From Bacillus rhizoplanae (GTDB taxonomy: Bacteria; Bacillota; Bacilli; Bacillales; Bacillaceae_G), in NCBI RefSeq assembly GCF_917563915.1, contig NZ_CAKJTI010000014.1, positions 25,082 to 89,081 on the forward strand: DNA of 64,000 nucleotides, given 5' to 3'. Shown here in pieces: positions 1 to 8,317 of the stretch. A model generated the notes under the pieces. That model did not search any database. It was not told where the DNA came from and saw only the letters and a list, made by a program, of their open reading frames with translations. A program made the position numbers and the translations under genes. Positions within the stretch are counted from its first letter, which is position 1; every line of letters starts with the position of its first letter.

Positions 1-1071
1 CCTCTCTATCATTTTCGGGGTTGTACCAGAAGAAACAAGCGCATGGAAGCCAGATACAGCTCCGCAGGCAATTGTAATAAATAAGAATGGGAATAAATTC
101 CCTGCAAATACTGGACCCGTTCCATCAATAAATTTTGAAACTGCCGGCATTTGTAAATCTGGTGCAACAATAATGATACCGAGCGCTAAACCAACAATTG
201 TTCCAATCTTTAAAAACGTACTTAAATAATCACGCGGAGCAAGTAATAGCCATACAGGTAATGCAGAAGCAATAAATCCATAAATGATAAGCATAATTGC
301 AATTGTTTCACCTTTAAATGTGAACATCGTAGCAAGTGTTGGATTTTCCGCTACATACTGACCCGCTACAAGCGATAAAAGAAGTAAAATAATACCGATA
401 ACTGAACCTTCTCCAACACGACCGGGACGAATGTAACGCATATATACACCCATTAAAATTGCAATTGGAATTGTTGCTGCAATCGTAAACATTCCCCATG
501 GGCTTCCTACAAGTGCTTTCACCACAACAAGAGCTAATACCGCTAATAAAATAATCATAATTCCCAAAATGCCGATCATCGCAATAAAACCTGTTACAGG
601 ACCAATCTCCTCTTTAATCATTTCACCAAGTGACTTTCCGTTACGACGCATAGATGCGAACAAAATCACGAAATCTTGTACAGCTCCAGCTAACACAACT
701 CCAACAATAATCCAAATTGTTCCTGGCAGATATCCCATCTGTGCAGCTAAGATTGGACCAACTAATGGTCCGGCTCCAGCAATTGCCGCAAAGTGGTGCC
801 CAAATAAAACCCATTTATTTGTCGGAACATAATCTTTCCCATCATTCAAAAGTTCTGCCGGTGTTTTTCGATTGTCGTCCAATTCAAAAACTTTTCTTGA
901 AATAAATTTACTATAAAACCGATATGCAACGGCATATACGGAAACAGCAGCAACAAGCAACCAAACTGCATTAATCGTTTCACCGCGAGATAACGCTAAA
1001 ACAGCAAATCCCGCTGCTCCTAAAGCCGTAATCACACCCCAAAGTAAAATAGATTTCCACGCTTTCAACAA
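1..1071 (-). CDS. cstA: Carbon starvation protein CstA, 5' part (cut by window edge)
   Basis: The visible 357 codons encode the N-terminal part of a CstA/BtsT-family multi-pass membrane transporter. Members take up peptides or pyruvate under nutrient limitation. The family signature is clear: residues near 80-110 read NKWVLFGHHFAAIAGAGP followed by LVGPILAAQMGYLPGT, then GAVQDFVILFASMRRNGKSL. At least six hydrophobic segments are visible. The start is a TTG at 1071, followed by a second TTG codon, behind a purine-rich AGGGGGG ribosome-binding site. The C-terminal half lies beyond base 1. A LytTR response regulator ends 120 bp upstream on the same strand. This resembles the LytTR control of CstA-type carriers in enterobacteria, but regulation here is inference. 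Confidence 0.95.
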   Translation of the reverse strand, partial: MLKAWKSILLWGVITALGAAGFAVLALSRGETINAVWLLVAAVSVYAVAYRFYSKFISRKVFELDDNRKTPAELLNDGKDYVPTNKWVLFGHHFAAIAGAGPLVGPILAAQMGYLPGTIWIIVGVVLAGAVQDFVILFASMRRNGKSLGEMIKEEIGPVTGFIAMIGILGIMIILLAVLALVVVKALVGSPWGMFTIAATIPIAILMGVYMRYIRPGRVGEGSVIGIILLLLSLVAGQYVAENPTLATMFTFKGETIAIMLIIYGFIASALPVWLLLAPRDYLSTFLKIGTIVGLALGIIIVAPDLQMPAVSKFIDGTGPVFAGNLFPFLFITIACGAVSGFHALVSSGTTPKMIER

Positions 1072-1119
1072 GAATCCCCCCTAATGTTATGCCTTAGAGG
1101 GAATTGTACTAAATTTTCA

Positions 1120-1140
1120 GAATATTTAAAGATAATATTC
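1120..1140. promoter_or_regulatory. Inverted repeat upstream of cstA, possible operator
   Basis: GAATATT and AATATTC are separated by 7 bp. They lie just upstream of a possible minus-strand -10 (TACAAT, 1103-1108), where a -35 would be, and the -35 itself is poor. This would fit an activator-dependent cstA promoter. The binding protein is unknown; the adjacent LytTR regulator is the obvious candidate. Confidence 0.35.
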
Positions 1141-1191
1141 CTTATGATGAAGGTTTTCTATTTTAACATGTCAAAATTCTTCCACAACTTG

Positions 1192-1908
1192 TTACAACTC
1201 AATTTTATTTCGAAGTCGTTTTACATAATTTCGACTAACAGGTATCGGCTGGTTATCATACCTTTCCAAATATAAGTTATACGTTCCGTTATAATAAGGC
1301 TTTAATTCTCGCACATATATAACGTTAATGAGATAACTTTTATGAACACGTAAAAAATCGTATACCGCTAACTTACCTTCTAATTCTTGTAATGTATATG
1401 TTGAGATATATTGATTATCATTTGTATAAATTGAAACTGTTTTATTTTCTTTATTCTTACTTATGTATACAATATCGTCTGGAAGAATGTATTTAATTCC
1501 TTCATGACATTCAATTGGGAGCTTTTGCAACCGATTTTTCTCTCGTGTTACTTTTTCTTGCTCAATACTATGCAATAAAAACTGCAAGTCCTCCTGCTTA
1601 AATGGTTGCAATAAGTAGTAAAAAGCATGAAAACGAAATGATATAATTGCATCTTTCATATCGTTTCCTGTAAATATAAATTTTGTATGTAATGTTAATT
1701 GGCGCAGCAACCCTGCGACTTCAAAACCAGTTGCATCTGGTAATTGTGTATCTAAAAAAATAAAATCTGGCGTATACTTTTTCGCTATTTGTAGTGATTC
1801 CATTCCTGTTTTCGCTTCAAAGCATTCTAAATTTTTTACATGTTCTTTGAAAAAATCTATTAGTTGTCCTCTGTTTTCTTCTCGTTCATTTACGATTAAA
1901 ATTTTCAT
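1192..1908 (-). CDS. LytTR-family response regulator
   Basis: 238-residue two-domain response regulator. Residues 1-120 form a receiver domain with the phospho-acceptor Asp in FLDTQLP (about residue 54), a conserved Thr/Gly strand (FTGND) and the switch Lys in LLQPFK. Residues 135-238 form a LytTR DNA-binding domain with ILPDDIVYISKNKEN and FLRVHKSYLINV. I chose the ATG at 1908 because the receiver fold begins there (MKILIVNE) and a GGTGG ribosome-binding site precedes it; the longer frame upstream overlaps the transporter gene. No histidine kinase is next to it, so it is an orphan within this window. It lies directly upstream of cstA and probably regulates it (inference). Confidence 0.92.
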   Translation of the reverse strand: MKILIVNEREENRGQLIDFFKEHVKNLECFEAKTGMESLQIAKKYTPDFIFLDTQLPDATGFEVAGLLRQLTLHTKFIFTGNDMKDAIISFRFHAFYYLLQPFKQEDLQFLLHSIEQEKVTREKNRLQKLPIECHEGIKYILPDDIVYISKNKENKTVSIYTNDNQYISTYTLQELEGKLAVYDFLRVHKSYLINVIYVRELKPYYNGTYNLYLERYDNQPIPVSRNYVKRLRNKIEL

Positions 1909-2063
1909 GTCTGCCCAACCACCTAATCCTTTTGTCCATACGCCTTGTTGTATACATTCGCTTTTTAAGAAATAATCCCTTTTTATAAACCATTTTTCTA
2001 TCAAATATACCATGTTTTTGTCAGAAAACAACGAAAAGGAAGCTTTACACAGCTTCCTTTTCC

Positions 2064-3263
2064 TTATATTAACTCTTGTTGTTTTGTTTCTTTCCCAAGC
2101 ACAAGTACGGCAAGAGCGCCAATTACAATAGCCGTACAAAAGACCGTAAAGATAAAAGAAAGAGAAACATGCGTGGCTACGAGATAACCAACTAATAATG
2201 GTCCTAAAATACCACCGATGCGTCCAAATGCTGCCGCCATCCCAGCTCCTGTACCACGAATGACTGCCGGATACTGCTCTGGCGTATACGCATATAATGC
2301 TCCCCAAGCTCCTAAATTAAAGAAAGATAGCAACATACCTGCGATCATTAATGCAAGAAGTGAATCTGCTGCCCCAAAGAAATATGCGCTGCATGCCGTT
2401 CCAAGTAAGTATGTGATCAACACAAACTTCCGGCCAAAACGTTCAATGAACCAAGCAGCTGTAAAATAGCCCGGAAGCTGCGCAAATGTCATAATTAACA
2501 CATATTCAAAGCTTTTAATTAAACTAAACCCTTTTAATACTAGTACACTTGGAAGCCAAAGGAACATTCCATAATAAGAAAATACAACACAAAACCATAA
2601 AATCCAGAGCATAGCAGTCGCTCTTCTGTACTCCCCAGACCAAACTGCCTTTATGTTTGTAAATACAGATTGTCTTTGGGATACTTTTTGAAATTGTGGT
2701 GAATCTGGTAAACTCCAGCGTAAATATAGTGCATAAAAAGCTGGAATTGCACTTAAAACCATCGCTGTTTGCCAACCATATGTCGGAATAACAAAATATG
2801 AAATGAGAGCAGCAATTAACCAACCACCAGCCCAAAAGCTTTCTAATAAAACAACAATTTTACCACGCTCATGTGCGGCAACACTTTCAGATACAAGTGT
2901 TGATGCAACAGGTAACTCTCCTCCAAGTCCCATTCCAATGAAAAAACGAAGTATAAGAAATACAGTTAATGTTGTTGATAAAGCCGTTAAACCGCTACCA
3001 ACAGAAAATAATAATAATGTAATAATAAAAACAGGTTTACGACCGATTTTATCTGCTAATATCCCAAATATAAGTGCTCCAACTGCCATTCCAATAGAGT
3101 TAATACTGCCAATCCACCCCATCTGCTGTGCACTAAGCTGCCATTCTTTTTGTAAAGCAGCAATAATAAACGAAAGAATCCCAACATCCATTGCATCAAA
3201 TAGCCAACCAAGCCCAGCAATTCCGAGAAGCTTTCGATTCGAGATTTCTGTAACTTTCCCCAC
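2064..3263 (-). CDS. MFS transporter, NiaP/YceI-like (possible niacin permease)
   Basis: 399-residue major facilitator with about 12 membrane segments. The N-terminus GLGWLFDAMDVGILSF and the loop motif GILADKIGRKPVF are typical of the sugar/aromatic-acid porter subgroup that holds Bacillus YceI/NiaP, a nicotinate importer. The start is GTG at 3263, behind AAGGAGG with 7-8 bp spacing. A TGTCTTTACA palindrome-like element sits just upstream. Substrate assignment rests on remembered similarity to YceI and could be wrong; other aromatic acids are possible. The 155 bp before the response regulator hold no clear terminator. Confidence 0.75.
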   Translation of the reverse strand: MGKVTEISNRKLLGIAGLGWLFDAMDVGILSFIIAALQKEWQLSAQQMGWIGSINSIGMAVGALIFGILADKIGRKPVFIITLLLFSVGSGLTALSTTLTVFLILRFFIGMGLGGELPVASTLVSESVAAHERGKIVVLLESFWAGGWLIAALISYFVIPTYGWQTAMVLSAIPAFYALYLRWSLPDSPQFQKVSQRQSVFTNIKAVWSGEYRRATAMLWILWFCVVFSYYGMFLWLPSVLVLKGFSLIKSFEYVLIMTFAQLPGYFTAAWFIERFGRKFVLITYLLGTACSAYFFGAADSLLALMIAGMLLSFFNLGAWGALYAYTPEQYPAVIRGTGAGMAAAFGRIGGILGPLLVGYLVATHVSLSFIFTVFCTAIVIGALAVLVLGKETKQQELI

Positions 3264-3284
3264 TAGAGGTCCTCCTTACAAAGC

Positions 3285-3294
3285 TGTCTTTACA
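3285..3294. promoter_or_regulatory. Possible operator (TGT-N4-ACA) before the MFS gene
   Basis: TGTCTTTACA lies close upstream of the ribosome-binding site. A TGT-N4-ACA core resembles half of the niacin repressor NiaR sites as I remember them. This is weak evidence, recorded because it would fit a niacin permease. Confidence 0.2.
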
Positions 3295-3379
3295 CTTCAT
3301 TTTACATATGTATATTACATAAGTAAAATACTTTTTTAATTACATACTAAAGAAGACAAACTACCTACATAAACCTTAT

Positions 3380-3428
3380 CTTTCCCATGAAAAAACACCT
3401 CATACATAGGTATTTTTTCATGGGAAAG
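3380..3428. terminator. Long hairpin between tagA and the MFS gene
   Basis: An inverted repeat of about 21 bp (CTTTCCCATGAAAAAA-C-ACCT against AGGT-A-TTTTTTCATGGGAAAG) has one mismatch and a 7-nt loop. It lies upstream of the MFS gene and downstream of tagA, with its own A/T tracts inside the stem. It may be a second tagA terminator or a structured element. Confidence 0.5.
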
Positions 3429-3455
3429 GTGCGTTACGTATACAGACTTGCATAG

Positions 3456-3485
3456 AAAAAAGGTAGCAAAATATCGCTACCTTTT
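3456..3485. terminator. Terminator overlapping the 3' end of tagA
   Basis: AAAAGGTAGC and GCTACCTTTT flank a short loop. The stem overlaps the TAG stop of tagA and is followed on the minus strand by a T-run. Confidence 0.7.
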
Positions 3486-4217
3486 CGATCGAACCACTTC
3501 TTTTAAAAATTCAACTAATACAAGTTGACGACGCCATCGTGTTGGATTGCTGCATAAACGATAAAACCATTCTAAATGAATAGCTTGAATCCATTTCGGG
3601 GCACGCTTTACTTCTCCTGCCCAAACATCGAAACTTCCTCCAACACCAACAGCTACTTTTGTATTTAAACGATGTTTATTCTGCTGAATAAAATTTTCTT
3701 GTCTCGGGAATCCAAGTGCAACAAGCAAAATATCTGGCTGCGCTTCTTGAATACGCGCAATAATTTCTTCTTCTTGCTCTTGTTTAAAATATCCATCTTG
3801 TGTACCAACAATAGATATTGCTGTATATCTTTCTGTTAAAGTTTGAGCGGCTTTTTCTACAACGTGCGGCTTTGCTCCAAGTAAAAAGACAGATACCGAT
3901 TTCTTCTCTTGTGATAATGTTTTAAATAAATCACTCATCAAATCAAAACCTGCTACACGCTCTTTTAACGGTGTACCTAGCATACCGCTTGCCTTTACAA
4001 CACCAATTCCATCTGGTGTAATAATATCTACCTGAAGAAGCGTTTCATGGAATTTAGCATCCTTTTTTGCACACATCACAATTTCAGGGTTTGCCGTTAC
4101 AACTTGGAATGTATTCTCTTGTTCCTTTTCTAGCTGCTGCATCATATATCGAATCGTTTCTTCCATTGTCATCGTTGAGAAGGGCACGCCTAAAATATCA
4201 ATTGTTTGCACTGCCAT
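3477..4217 (-). CDS. WecG/TagA/CpsF-family glycosyltransferase
   Basis: 246-residue GT26 enzyme. Relatives add N-acetylmannosamine (or a related amino sugar) to undecaprenyl-linked GlcNAc at an early step of wall-polymer synthesis, at the cytoplasmic membrane face. Typical motifs are visible: TANPEIVMCAKKD, DIITPDGIGVVKA, FLLGAKPHVVEKA, LVALGFPRQENFI, and the C-terminal GGSFDVWAGEVKRAPKW and LEWFYRLCSNPTRW. The ATG at 4217 (MAVQTIDILG) follows GAGAGG; the 17 codons upstream are not family-like. It heads a minus-strand glycan gene group with the GT4 and O-antigen-ligase genes, but a bcr1 hairpin lies between it and GT4. Sugar specificity cannot be told. Confidence 0.93.
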   Translation of the reverse strand: MAVQTIDILGVPFSTMTMEETIRYMMQQLEKEQENTFQVVTANPEIVMCAKKDAKFHETLLQVDIITPDGIGVVKASGMLGTPLKERVAGFDLMSDLFKTLSQEKKSVSVFLLGAKPHVVEKAAQTLTERYTAISIVGTQDGYFKQEQEEEIIARIQEAQPDILLVALGFPRQENFIQQNKHRLNTKVAVGVGGSFDVWAGEVKRAPKWIQAIHLEWFYRLCSNPTRWRRQLVLVEFLKEVVRSKR

Positions 4218-4261
4218 ATTTAAAATCCTCTCTATTTCAAATATCTTTTCTATTTCTATAA

Positions 4262-4312
4262 GGTTCAACTAACCATCAGTGAACTCTCTTCTCACTGATG
4301 GTTAGTTGAACC
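4262..4312. repeat. Inverted-repeat hairpin derived from bcr1
   Basis: The bcr1 segment ending in TGATGGTTAGTTGAACC is present together with its own inverted copy, giving a perfect 20-bp stem and an 11-nt loop. A degenerate piece of bcr1 continues to about 4366, where a complete copy begins. It sits in the untranslated leader of tagA. Confidence 0.75.
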
Positions 4313-4367
4313 AATCAGGCTCTTACAGGTAGTCTAACTTCCCTGATTTAGCATAATAGTTACTCCG

Positions 4368-4524
4368 ATAAAGTGAAACTTCCATCAGTGGGGGTTTTCT
4401 TCATCCCCCATTGATGGTTAGTTGAACCAATCGGGCTTTTACGGGCAGTTATCCCCCACCTATCTTCTTCGCTTTTCTTTGAATCTTGAGGTTGGGGGCT
4501 TACTGCCCGTTAATGCGGGATAAA
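4368..4524 (+). repeat. bcr1 repeat, full length
   Basis: This 157-bp copy starts ATAAAGTGAAACTTCC and ends GCGGGATAAA, so ATAAA occurs at both ends as expected for the TTTAT/ATAAA duplication described for bcr1 of the B. cereus group. Two internal inverted repeats are visible (CATCAGTGGGGG/CCCCCATTGATG and GGGCAGTTATCCCCC/GGGGGCTTACTGCCC). Its right end lies inside the GT4 coding sequence and supplies that gene's last codons and stop. Confidence 0.93.
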
Positions 4525-5615
4525 AGCTTTTCATACGCTTTATGTGTATCTTCATACACCTTTCGTAAAGAAAAGTGAGAAGACGCATGCATATATAAAC
4601 GCTCACCCATTTCCGCCAATTCACCATTCTCCCATTTTCCATATGCTTCTTCTAATACATGAGCAAGAGCCGAAGCATCGCCAGTTGGAATGATCCAGCC
4701 ATATGTCTCATCAACAATGAGCTGTGACATATCACCAACATCTGTAGCAATAGAAGTTAAACGTTGATTTGCCGCTTCTAATAAAACAAGTGAGAAACTT
4801 TCACTATGTGATGTAAGTAAGTTAATATGTGCTGATGCATATAATTCTTTTACATCTTGACGATGTCCTAAAAATAGTACTTTATCTTCTATTCCTTTTT
4901 GTTTTACCATTTCTTTTAGCTCATTCTCAATCGGACCATCGCCAAGTAACAATACTTTTATATTTGGAATCTCCGTATTTTGTAATGCCTCAAATAATAT
5001 TTCATGCCCTTTAACAGGGTGAAGACGCGCTACTTGAATCGCTGTAAATACGTCTGCTTGTATACCGAATTGTTCCTCTAAGTTGTAAGGCTTTGCTGGT
5101 GTAAGATCATATTCAATACCATTATAGATTGTACAAATTTTATCCTCTGGTACACCTAGTGTTACCGTATTTCTCTTAAAACGTTCTGTAATTGCAAAAA
5201 ACAAATCAATCTTCTTAAACGAACGTAAATTTAACTTTGTAAAAATCCATCCTTTTAAACCACGTTTCATAAAATCCAGTGTTGGATCACTGTGAACTGT
5301 TGTGACCCATTTGGCACTTATCTTTCTTTTTAATAGAGAAAGATAAAAGTTTGCTCTTGCTCCATGTGTATGAACGATATCAAAACGTTCTTCATTAATA
5401 AAAGAACGTATTTTTGAGAGAATAGATATATCATAGCGAGATGATTGTGAAAAAACGTGTACCTTTATCCCTAACGCTCTCGCTTCGCTTGCAATTGGAC
5501 CTTCTTCAAATACTGCTAATTCTACTTCATCTTTCGGAAATTGTGACAAAAGTGAAATAATATGCGTTTTTCCGCCACCTGTCTCTGCTCCAGCATTCAT
5601 ATGTAACACTTTCAT
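4500..5615 (-). CDS. GT4-family glycosyltransferase with a bcr1-derived C-terminus
   Basis: 371-residue GT-B fold enzyme. The N-terminal acceptor domain begins MKVLHMNAGAETGGGKTHII, with DIVHTHGARANFY near residue 80. The C-terminal nucleotide-sugar domain carries VARLHPVKGHEILFEA, VLLLGDGPIENEL, the LFLGHRQDVKELYASA strand, and SHSESFSLVLLEA with the E-x7-E type catalytic region. It probably transfers a sugar from an NDP-sugar to a lipid-linked glycan or wall precursor at the inner membrane face. The final residues SRINGQ and the TAA stop are encoded by the end of a bcr1 element, so the original C-terminus has been replaced. The O-antigen-ligase-like gene lies 87 bp upstream on the same strand. 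Acceptor unknown. Confidence 0.9.
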   Translation of the reverse strand: MKVLHMNAGAETGGGKTHIISLLSQFPKDEVELAVFEEGPIASEARALGIKVHVFSQSSRYDISILSKIRSFINEERFDIVHTHGARANFYLSLLKRKISAKWVTTVHSDPTLDFMKRGLKGWIFTKLNLRSFKKIDLFFAITERFKRNTVTLGVPEDKICTIYNGIEYDLTPAKPYNLEEQFGIQADVFTAIQVARLHPVKGHEILFEALQNTEIPNIKVLLLGDGPIENELKEMVKQKGIEDKVLFLGHRQDVKELYASAHINLLTSHSESFSLVLLEAANQRLTSIATDVGDMSQLIVDETYGWIIPTGDASALAHVLEEAYGKWENGELAEMGERLYMHASSHFSLRKVYEDTHKAYEKLLSRINGQ

Positions 5616-5702
5616 CTTTTTCTTCCTCCGTTAATATATTTTTCCTTTGTTTTACTATAACAAAAAATAAAAGCTAACATAATGCTAGCTTTTATTTTCC
5701 CA

Positions 5703-7070
5703 TCATTCTATTTCTAAATCTACGATTAAATATGCTAATAGTACAGCAAAGTAAATACTTACTCCTGGTGCCGTTAATACGTGACCTGCTGTAAAAGCAA
5801 TTCCTAATGCTAACAAAAGACCCGCAGCTAACAATGCGTACTTGACTGTAAACATATCACGAAACCTTGCTATAAGTACCATTAGGATTCTCAAACCATA
5901 ATACACAAATGGAATCATAAGGAAAATGAAACCGATAATTCCAAATGTGTAAAACCAATCATGGAAATCTCTTTCAATTAATTTTGGGGCATCTTTAAAG
6001 TTACCACCATACCCCATACCAAGTAACTTCTGAGACGTAGGTGCTTGTTTATAAAAGTCTTTATACATCTGTGTAAATAATTCACGTCCACTGAAAATAA
6101 GAGATTGTGTCTCAGCCTTTTTCTCTTCTTCTTTCTCTTTTTTAATATCCTCTTGTGTAACAGGTTTATTCTGTTGTTTTTTCTCCTGTTGTACTTTTTC
6201 AAAAACTTGAACATGAATACTTGTATTTTTATATATTGGCGAGAATGGAAAATACCCCAATACTCCTACAAATATAACTGTTGCAATCAAACCATTTAAC
6301 AAATATGGCTTTTTATTATGCTCTTTCCGTTGTAAAAATGCTTGTATAAAGCACATAAAAATAGCAATAGCAACTGTACAGAAAATAGCTCCCACTCCTA
6401 CTTTTGTACCAACTGCAAATAATGAAAATATTATTAAAAGAGATGGAATCCAAAAATAACTCTTTGCCAAGCTTGTTGTTTTTTCAATGGAATACAAAAC
6501 AACAATTGGACATATTATTGCTAAAACCGATCCAAGTTCATTCCCTGCAAAAAACCAGCCACGTGAACCTTCTTTAAAATATTCATAACTATTATAATCT
6601 GTTCCCGTTGCGATAGATGCAACCATAACCACATTTATAATTAAAGCTGCATACGCTATATAATTTCTCATCTTTGTATGCATCGTTTCTTTTATCTTTA
6701 ATGACTTAAATACTAGAATATAACAGCTTATCATGACAAATGGGTATAACGCCTTTGCGATAAACTTAATCTCTTCTCCTTGTAACATCGGATCCTTAAT
6801 CATTTTATTATTTAAAAATCCTAATCCAAGGACAATTCCTAGTCCAAGTAAATATATAATATATTTTCGGTTTTCTCTAACACGGGCTTGCATAAGAATA
6901 TAAATACCAGCAAGAGCCATAACAAAGAAACGCGATATCACTCCAACCGTTGCATCAATTTTAAGCACTAAAATACAAAATGATGTAAGCAAGTCTATAA
7001 TTGGTTGTAATATAATAAAAATCAATAGAAAGCTCTCGAATTTATAACCTAAACTATTGTTATTTAACAT
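5703..7070 (-). CDS. O-antigen ligase / Wzy-type polymerase family membrane protein
   Basis: 455-residue protein with about 11 membrane segments. The Wzy_C-type region covers about residues 180-420, including GWFFAGNELGSVLAIICP and, before the last helices, GMGYGGNFKDAPKLIERDFHDWFYTFGIIGF. Such proteins polymerise or ligate undecaprenyl-linked glycans outside the membrane. A highly charged Lys/Gln/Glu-rich stretch (about residues 285-325) occupies the main external loop, unusual in being almost only K, Q, E and T. The start is the ATG at 7070 with GGAGG 5 bp upstream. It precedes the GT4 gene and is probably co-transcribed with it. Whether it is ligase or polymerase cannot be told. Confidence 0.87.
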   Translation of the reverse strand: MLNNNSLGYKFESFLLIFIILQPIIDLLTSFCILVLKIDATVGVISRFFVMALAGIYILMQARVRENRKYIIYLLGLGIVLGLGFLNNKMIKDPMLQGEEIKFIAKALYPFVMISCYILVFKSLKIKETMHTKMRNYIAYAALIINVVMVASIATGTDYNSYEYFKEGSRGWFFAGNELGSVLAIICPIVVLYSIEKTTSLAKSYFWIPSLLIIFSLFAVGTKVGVGAIFCTVAIAIFMCFIQAFLQRKEHNKKPYLLNGLIATVIFVGVLGYFPFSPIYKNTSIHVQVFEKVQQEKKQQNKPVTQEDIKKEKEEEKKAETQSLIFSGRELFTQMYKDFYKQAPTSQKLLGMGYGGNFKDAPKLIERDFHDWFYTFGIIGFIFLMIPFVYYGLRILMVLIARFRDMFTVKYALLAAGLLLALGIAFTAGHVLTAPGVSIYFAVLLAYLIVDLEIE

Positions 7071-7189
7071 CTTTGCCTCCGATAAATATTGTAGGTATCG
7101 TAACTCATTCCAAATACTTATTATAGCATAAGTCCTCAATTGACTAAGTGGTATTTTAATTGAATAATAAAATCTTTATAAACCTCATT

Positions 7190-7243
7190 TTCATCCCGCA
7201 TTAACGGGCGGTAAGACCCCCACTGAGGGAAGTTTCACTTTAT
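7190..7243 (-). repeat. bcr1 remnant (internally deleted, reverse orientation)
   Basis: Only the two ends remain: TCCCGCATTAACGGGC...AAGACCCC fused to CACTGAGGGAAGTTTCACTTTAT. The middle of about 100 bp is missing. It lies between the divergent O-antigen-ligase and TRIC-family genes; the rest of this 322-bp gap holds only AT-rich promoter-like sequence and a near-cre motif. Confidence 0.8.
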
Positions 7244-7392
7244 AATTTATTCACTCTCAAATAGCATTTTCAAACGCTTTCTTTCCTTATTCTTTCACTT
7301 TTTTTACATGTAACGAAACAGGAATTGTTATTTTCATAACTTTAGTGTATATTCTTTCCTTGGAACATCTTTAGAAGGAAGGGATTGGAGCA

Positions 7393-8025
7393 ATGTTTTT
7401 AATTGATGTATTTACATTTCTCGGTATTATCGCAGCTGCCATTTCTGGTGCATTAGTAGGCTTGAAAAAAGAACTTGATTTATTTGGTGTCCTTTGTTTA
7501 TCTGTAGCAACTGCACTTGGCGGCGGGATAATTCGCGATGTTATGATTGGAAACTTACCTCCAGTTGCATTTGTTCAACCCATTTACTTTTTCATTAGCA
7601 TCTTAGCCGCATTATTTACTTGTATGTTTTTTGAAAGAATTCATAAATTACAAGTTGTTATTATGCTCTCAGACGCTGTTGGTTTAGGTGTATTTACTGC
7701 AATCGGTGCAAATGCAGCCATTACCCATCATATGACTGCTTCTTTCTTAGTTGTTTCTATGGGAGTAATTACAGGTATTGGCGGTGGAATTTTACGCGAT
7801 ATTTGTGCTCAAGATATCCCATATGTCTTTCGTAAAGAAATTTATGCAATTGCCTCCATTCTAGGTGCAATTAGCTTTCTTATTACGTATGAAATGGGAT
7901 CACACGTATTAGCTTTCTATATTTGTTTACTTGTAACATTTACTATACGTGTTGTAACTTTTATCTATAATGTACATTTCCCAGTCTTTTTTAAGACGCA
8001 TGCAAAAATGAATAAAGGTCATTGA
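7393..8025 (+). CDS. Trimeric intracellular cation channel (TRIC/UPF0126) family protein
   Basis: 210-residue membrane protein with seven hydrophobic segments. The family's internal duplication is visible: ATALGGGIIRDVMIGNLPPVAF (about residues 45-66) matches GVITGIGGGILRDICAQDIPYVF (about residues 130-152). The GGG-I-RD motifs form the pore in bacterial TRIC channels, which conduct K+ and related cations. GGAG lies close before the ATG. It stands alone, divergent from the glycan genes, with its own terminator. Physiological role in Bacillus is not established. Confidence 0.9.
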   Translation: MFLIDVFTFLGIIAAAISGALVGLKKELDLFGVLCLSVATALGGGIIRDVMIGNLPPVAFVQPIYFFISILAALFTCMFFERIHKLQVVIMLSDAVGLGVFTAIGANAAITHHMTASFLVVSMGVITGIGGGILRDICAQDIPYVFRKEIYAIASILGAISFLITYEMGSHVLAFYICLLVTFTIRVVTFIYNVHFPVFFKTHAKMNKGH

Positions 8026-8040
8026 TCTATTTTCATACAA

Positions 8041-8069
8041 AAGAGAATTCTTGGTAGAATTCTCTTTCT
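8041..8069 (+). terminator. Rho-independent terminator after the TRIC-family gene
   Basis: AAGAGAATTCT and AGAATTCTCTT flank a 4-nt loop and are followed by a T-rich tract. Confidence 0.85.
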
Positions 8070-8161
8070 TTATGTTATTAAAATCATTTAAATAAAGTAT
8101 ATAAATATATAGAAAATACAAAAACCATAATAAATAAAATGCCAAACATTGCAAACACTTT

Positions 8162-8243
8162 ATAAGGTAAAGCTTCTATCAACAAGGGATTCCGCCTTTA
8201 AATTTTGAGGTAGGGGCTTATTGTCTAGAAATAGCGGGATAAA
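8162..8243 (+). repeat. bcr1 derivative, 82 bp (internally deleted)
   Basis: It starts ATAAGGTAAAGCTTCTATCA and ends AGCGGGATAAA, with GAGGTAGGGGCTTATTG inside. It keeps both bcr1 ends but lacks about half of the interior, including the first hairpin. Confidence 0.75.
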
Positions 8244-8286
8244 TATATACAGGGGAAACAATCATGCTAAGCATTTTTAAAGATGA

Positions 8287-8317
8287 AAAAAGAATCCTGC
8301 TTAGAGGATTCTTTTAT
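8287..8317 (-). terminator. Terminator at the 3' end of the first GT39-like gene
   Basis: AGAATCCT and AGGATTCT form the stem, with A/T flanks. The structure overlaps the stop region of the minus-strand gene. Confidence 0.75.

Noticed and set aside
1909-2307. Upstream extension of the LytTR regulator frame
   Set aside because: It overlaps the MFS gene in another frame and shows no receiver-domain sequence; the domain starts at the ATG at 1908.
5978-6214. 78-codon frame inside the O-antigen-ligase gene
   Set aside because: It is a frame shadow of the Lys/Glu-rich loop, giving a low-complexity basic peptide.
7269-7282. cre-like motif before the TRIC-family gene
   Set aside because: About 11 of 14 positions fit, with mismatches at conserved ends. 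Too weak to list as a site.
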